In this document: piece by piece, positions 63,223 through 64,000 of the stretch
Numbering within the stretch: the first letter of the stretch is position 1
How the letters are laid out: each line of letters starts with the position of its first letter
Assembly: GCF_964246085.1 (NCBI RefSeq)
Contig: NZ_CAXTPD010000016.1
Origin: Brotaphodocola sp003480315
GTDB taxonomy: Bacteria > Bacillota > Clostridia > Lachnospirales > Lachnospiraceae
Length of the DNA stretch: 64,000 nt
Direction: 5' to 3' (one strand)
Position numbers and translations under genes: made by a program
Notes under the pieces: generated by a model
Databases searched by the model: none
What the model was told of the DNA's origin: nothing
The model's input: the letters and a program-made list of their open reading frames with translations, nothing else

Positions 63223-64000
63223 TTATGCTATTTGTCTTAATCCTTCTTCCAGTATATTCTTTGCTGCATTGATATCCCTGTCATGATTTGTTCCACAGAC
63301 AGGACATATCCATTCCCTTACTGATAGATTTTTCGTCTCTGTATTTTGGTATCCACAAACTGAACACAATTGGCTACTGGCATAGAATGTATCTATTTTG
63401 ACATATTTTCTGCCATTCCACTTGGCCTTATATTCTAACTGTCTTGTCAGCTCATGCCATGATACATCACTTATGGACTTTGCCAAATGATGATTTTTTA
63501 TCATGTTTTTTATCTGCAAATCTTCCGAAACTATCACTTGGTTTTCGCTGATAATCTCATGTGACATCTTGTGCAGATAATCTTTTCTGGTATTTGTTAT
63601 TTTCTCATGGCACAATGCTATCTTTTTCTTTGTTTTGTAGTAATTTTGACTTCTTTTCTCTTTATGGGCTAACTGCCTTTGCAGTTTCACCAGTTTCTTT
63701 TCGTATTTTTTGATGATTTTGGGATTTTCGTATTTTTTTCCATCAGAAGTAATACATAACTCCTTAATACCTAAATCTATTCCGGTATTTTGATTTGTAT
63801 GTGGCAGTTCCGTGTGTTCTGTTTCCACTAAAATTGATACATAATATTTTCCACTCGGAACTTGTGATATCGTTACCGATTTTATCTGTCCACTAAAATT
63901 TCTATGCAGTTTTGCTTTTATACCTTTTAATTTAGGCAGTTTTACTCTATTGCACCCGAAATCTACTGTTATATTGCCATTCGTAAAATTTGTTGTATAT
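63223..64000 (-). CDS. tnpB: TnpB RNA-guided nuclease, 3' part (start outside window)
   Basis: 259 codons visible, open to the window edge. RuvC acidic residues: GIDLGIKEL (Asp), VIVSEDLQIKNM (Glu), NHDRDINAAKNIL (Asp). Zinc finger CSVCGYQN … CPVCG between the last two. All three catalytic acids are intact, so nuclease activity is plausible. Belongs to an IS605/IS607-type element inserted just ahead of glmS on the same strand. tnpA, if present, is beyond the window. Confidence 0.95.
   Translation of the reverse strand, partial: YTTNFTNGNITVDFGCNRVKLPKLKGIKAKLHRNFSGQIKSVTISQVPSGKYYVSILVETEHTELPHTNQNTGIDLGIKELCITSDGKKYENPKIIKKYEKKLVKLQRQLAHKEKRSQNYYKTKKKIALCHEKITNTRKDYLHKMSHEIISENQVIVSEDLQIKNMIKNHHLAKSISDVSWHELTRQLEYKAKWNGRKYVKIDTFYASSQLCSVCGYQNTETKNLSVREWICPVCGTNHDRDINAAKNILEEGLRQIA

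Overview
The window looks like a chromosomal segment of a Clostridia/Lachnospiraceae-type Firmicute. Reasons: AGGAGG ribosome binding sites, an L21–Prp–L27 operon with the Firmicute N-terminal L27 extension, short RNase E/G, TrkAH, TIGR03960/TIGR03936 radical-SAM genes, and several mobile-element types common in gut Clostridia. No rRNA or tRNA gene was recognised. Housekeeping genes are of moderate GC; the block at about 19.6–28.8 kb is clearly AT-rich and foreign-looking.

Layout. 1–2.9 kb: 3' end of a phosphofructokinase and ppk1. 2.9–11 kb: a LysR tail remnant and a broken M20 peptidase gene, interrupted by a large-serine-recombinase element that carries a TetR-controlled heterodimeric ABC exporter. 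11–16.2 kb: SleB/CwlJ-like cell-wall hydrolase, FNT-family formate/nitrite channel, moeA remnant, then a tyrosine recombinase paired with an RHH-like coiled-coil protein. 16.5–30.2 kb: a hybrid sensor kinase gene whose two halves (16783–17634 and 28929–30185) are separated by an 11.3-kb insertion. The insertion holds the last codons of a tuf gene, a group IIC intron placed beside the tuf-type terminator, a winged-helix/deoxyribosyltransferase-like protein with a frameshifted PemK-like gene, decayed IS1182 and IS66 copies, a C-protein-controlled restriction-modification cluster with two methyltransferases, and a DUF262/HEPN pair. 30.2–32.8 kb: stem-loop-rich element, lipoprotein, small membrane protein, broken AAA ATPase.

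32.9–41.2 kb: a divergent LysR regulator and a six-gene cluster. It combines a polyamine-type ABC importer (two permeases, ATPase, binding lipoprotein) with adenine deaminase and an MTA/SAH-type deaminase, which together suggest purine-related uptake and deamination. 41.3–42.3 kb: transposase and gene debris. 42.3–53.4 kb: conserved core (two radical-SAM tRNA/RNA-linked genes, rng, trkA, trkH, rplU, prp, rpmA, obg, yhbY, nadD, yqeK, rsfS), concerned with ribosome assembly, NAD synthesis and potassium uptake.

53.4–61 kb: a poorly characterised accessory region. It opens with two adjacent tandem arrays (a degenerate ~45-bp unit, then four copies of an exact 24-bp period). These are followed by an amber-interrupted unknown gene, an unknown 382-residue protein, an RlaP-type nucleotidyltransferase, small proteins, a TniQ-like zinc protein with a frameshift, a DIP1984-family protein and an XRE regulator. 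61–64 kb: glmS, with an IS605-family TnpB element and its likely omega RNA inserted directly upstream.

The accessory parts are rich in broken genes: frameshifts, two in-frame amber codons and truncations. Whether all of these are real or partly assembly errors cannot be decided from the sequence alone.
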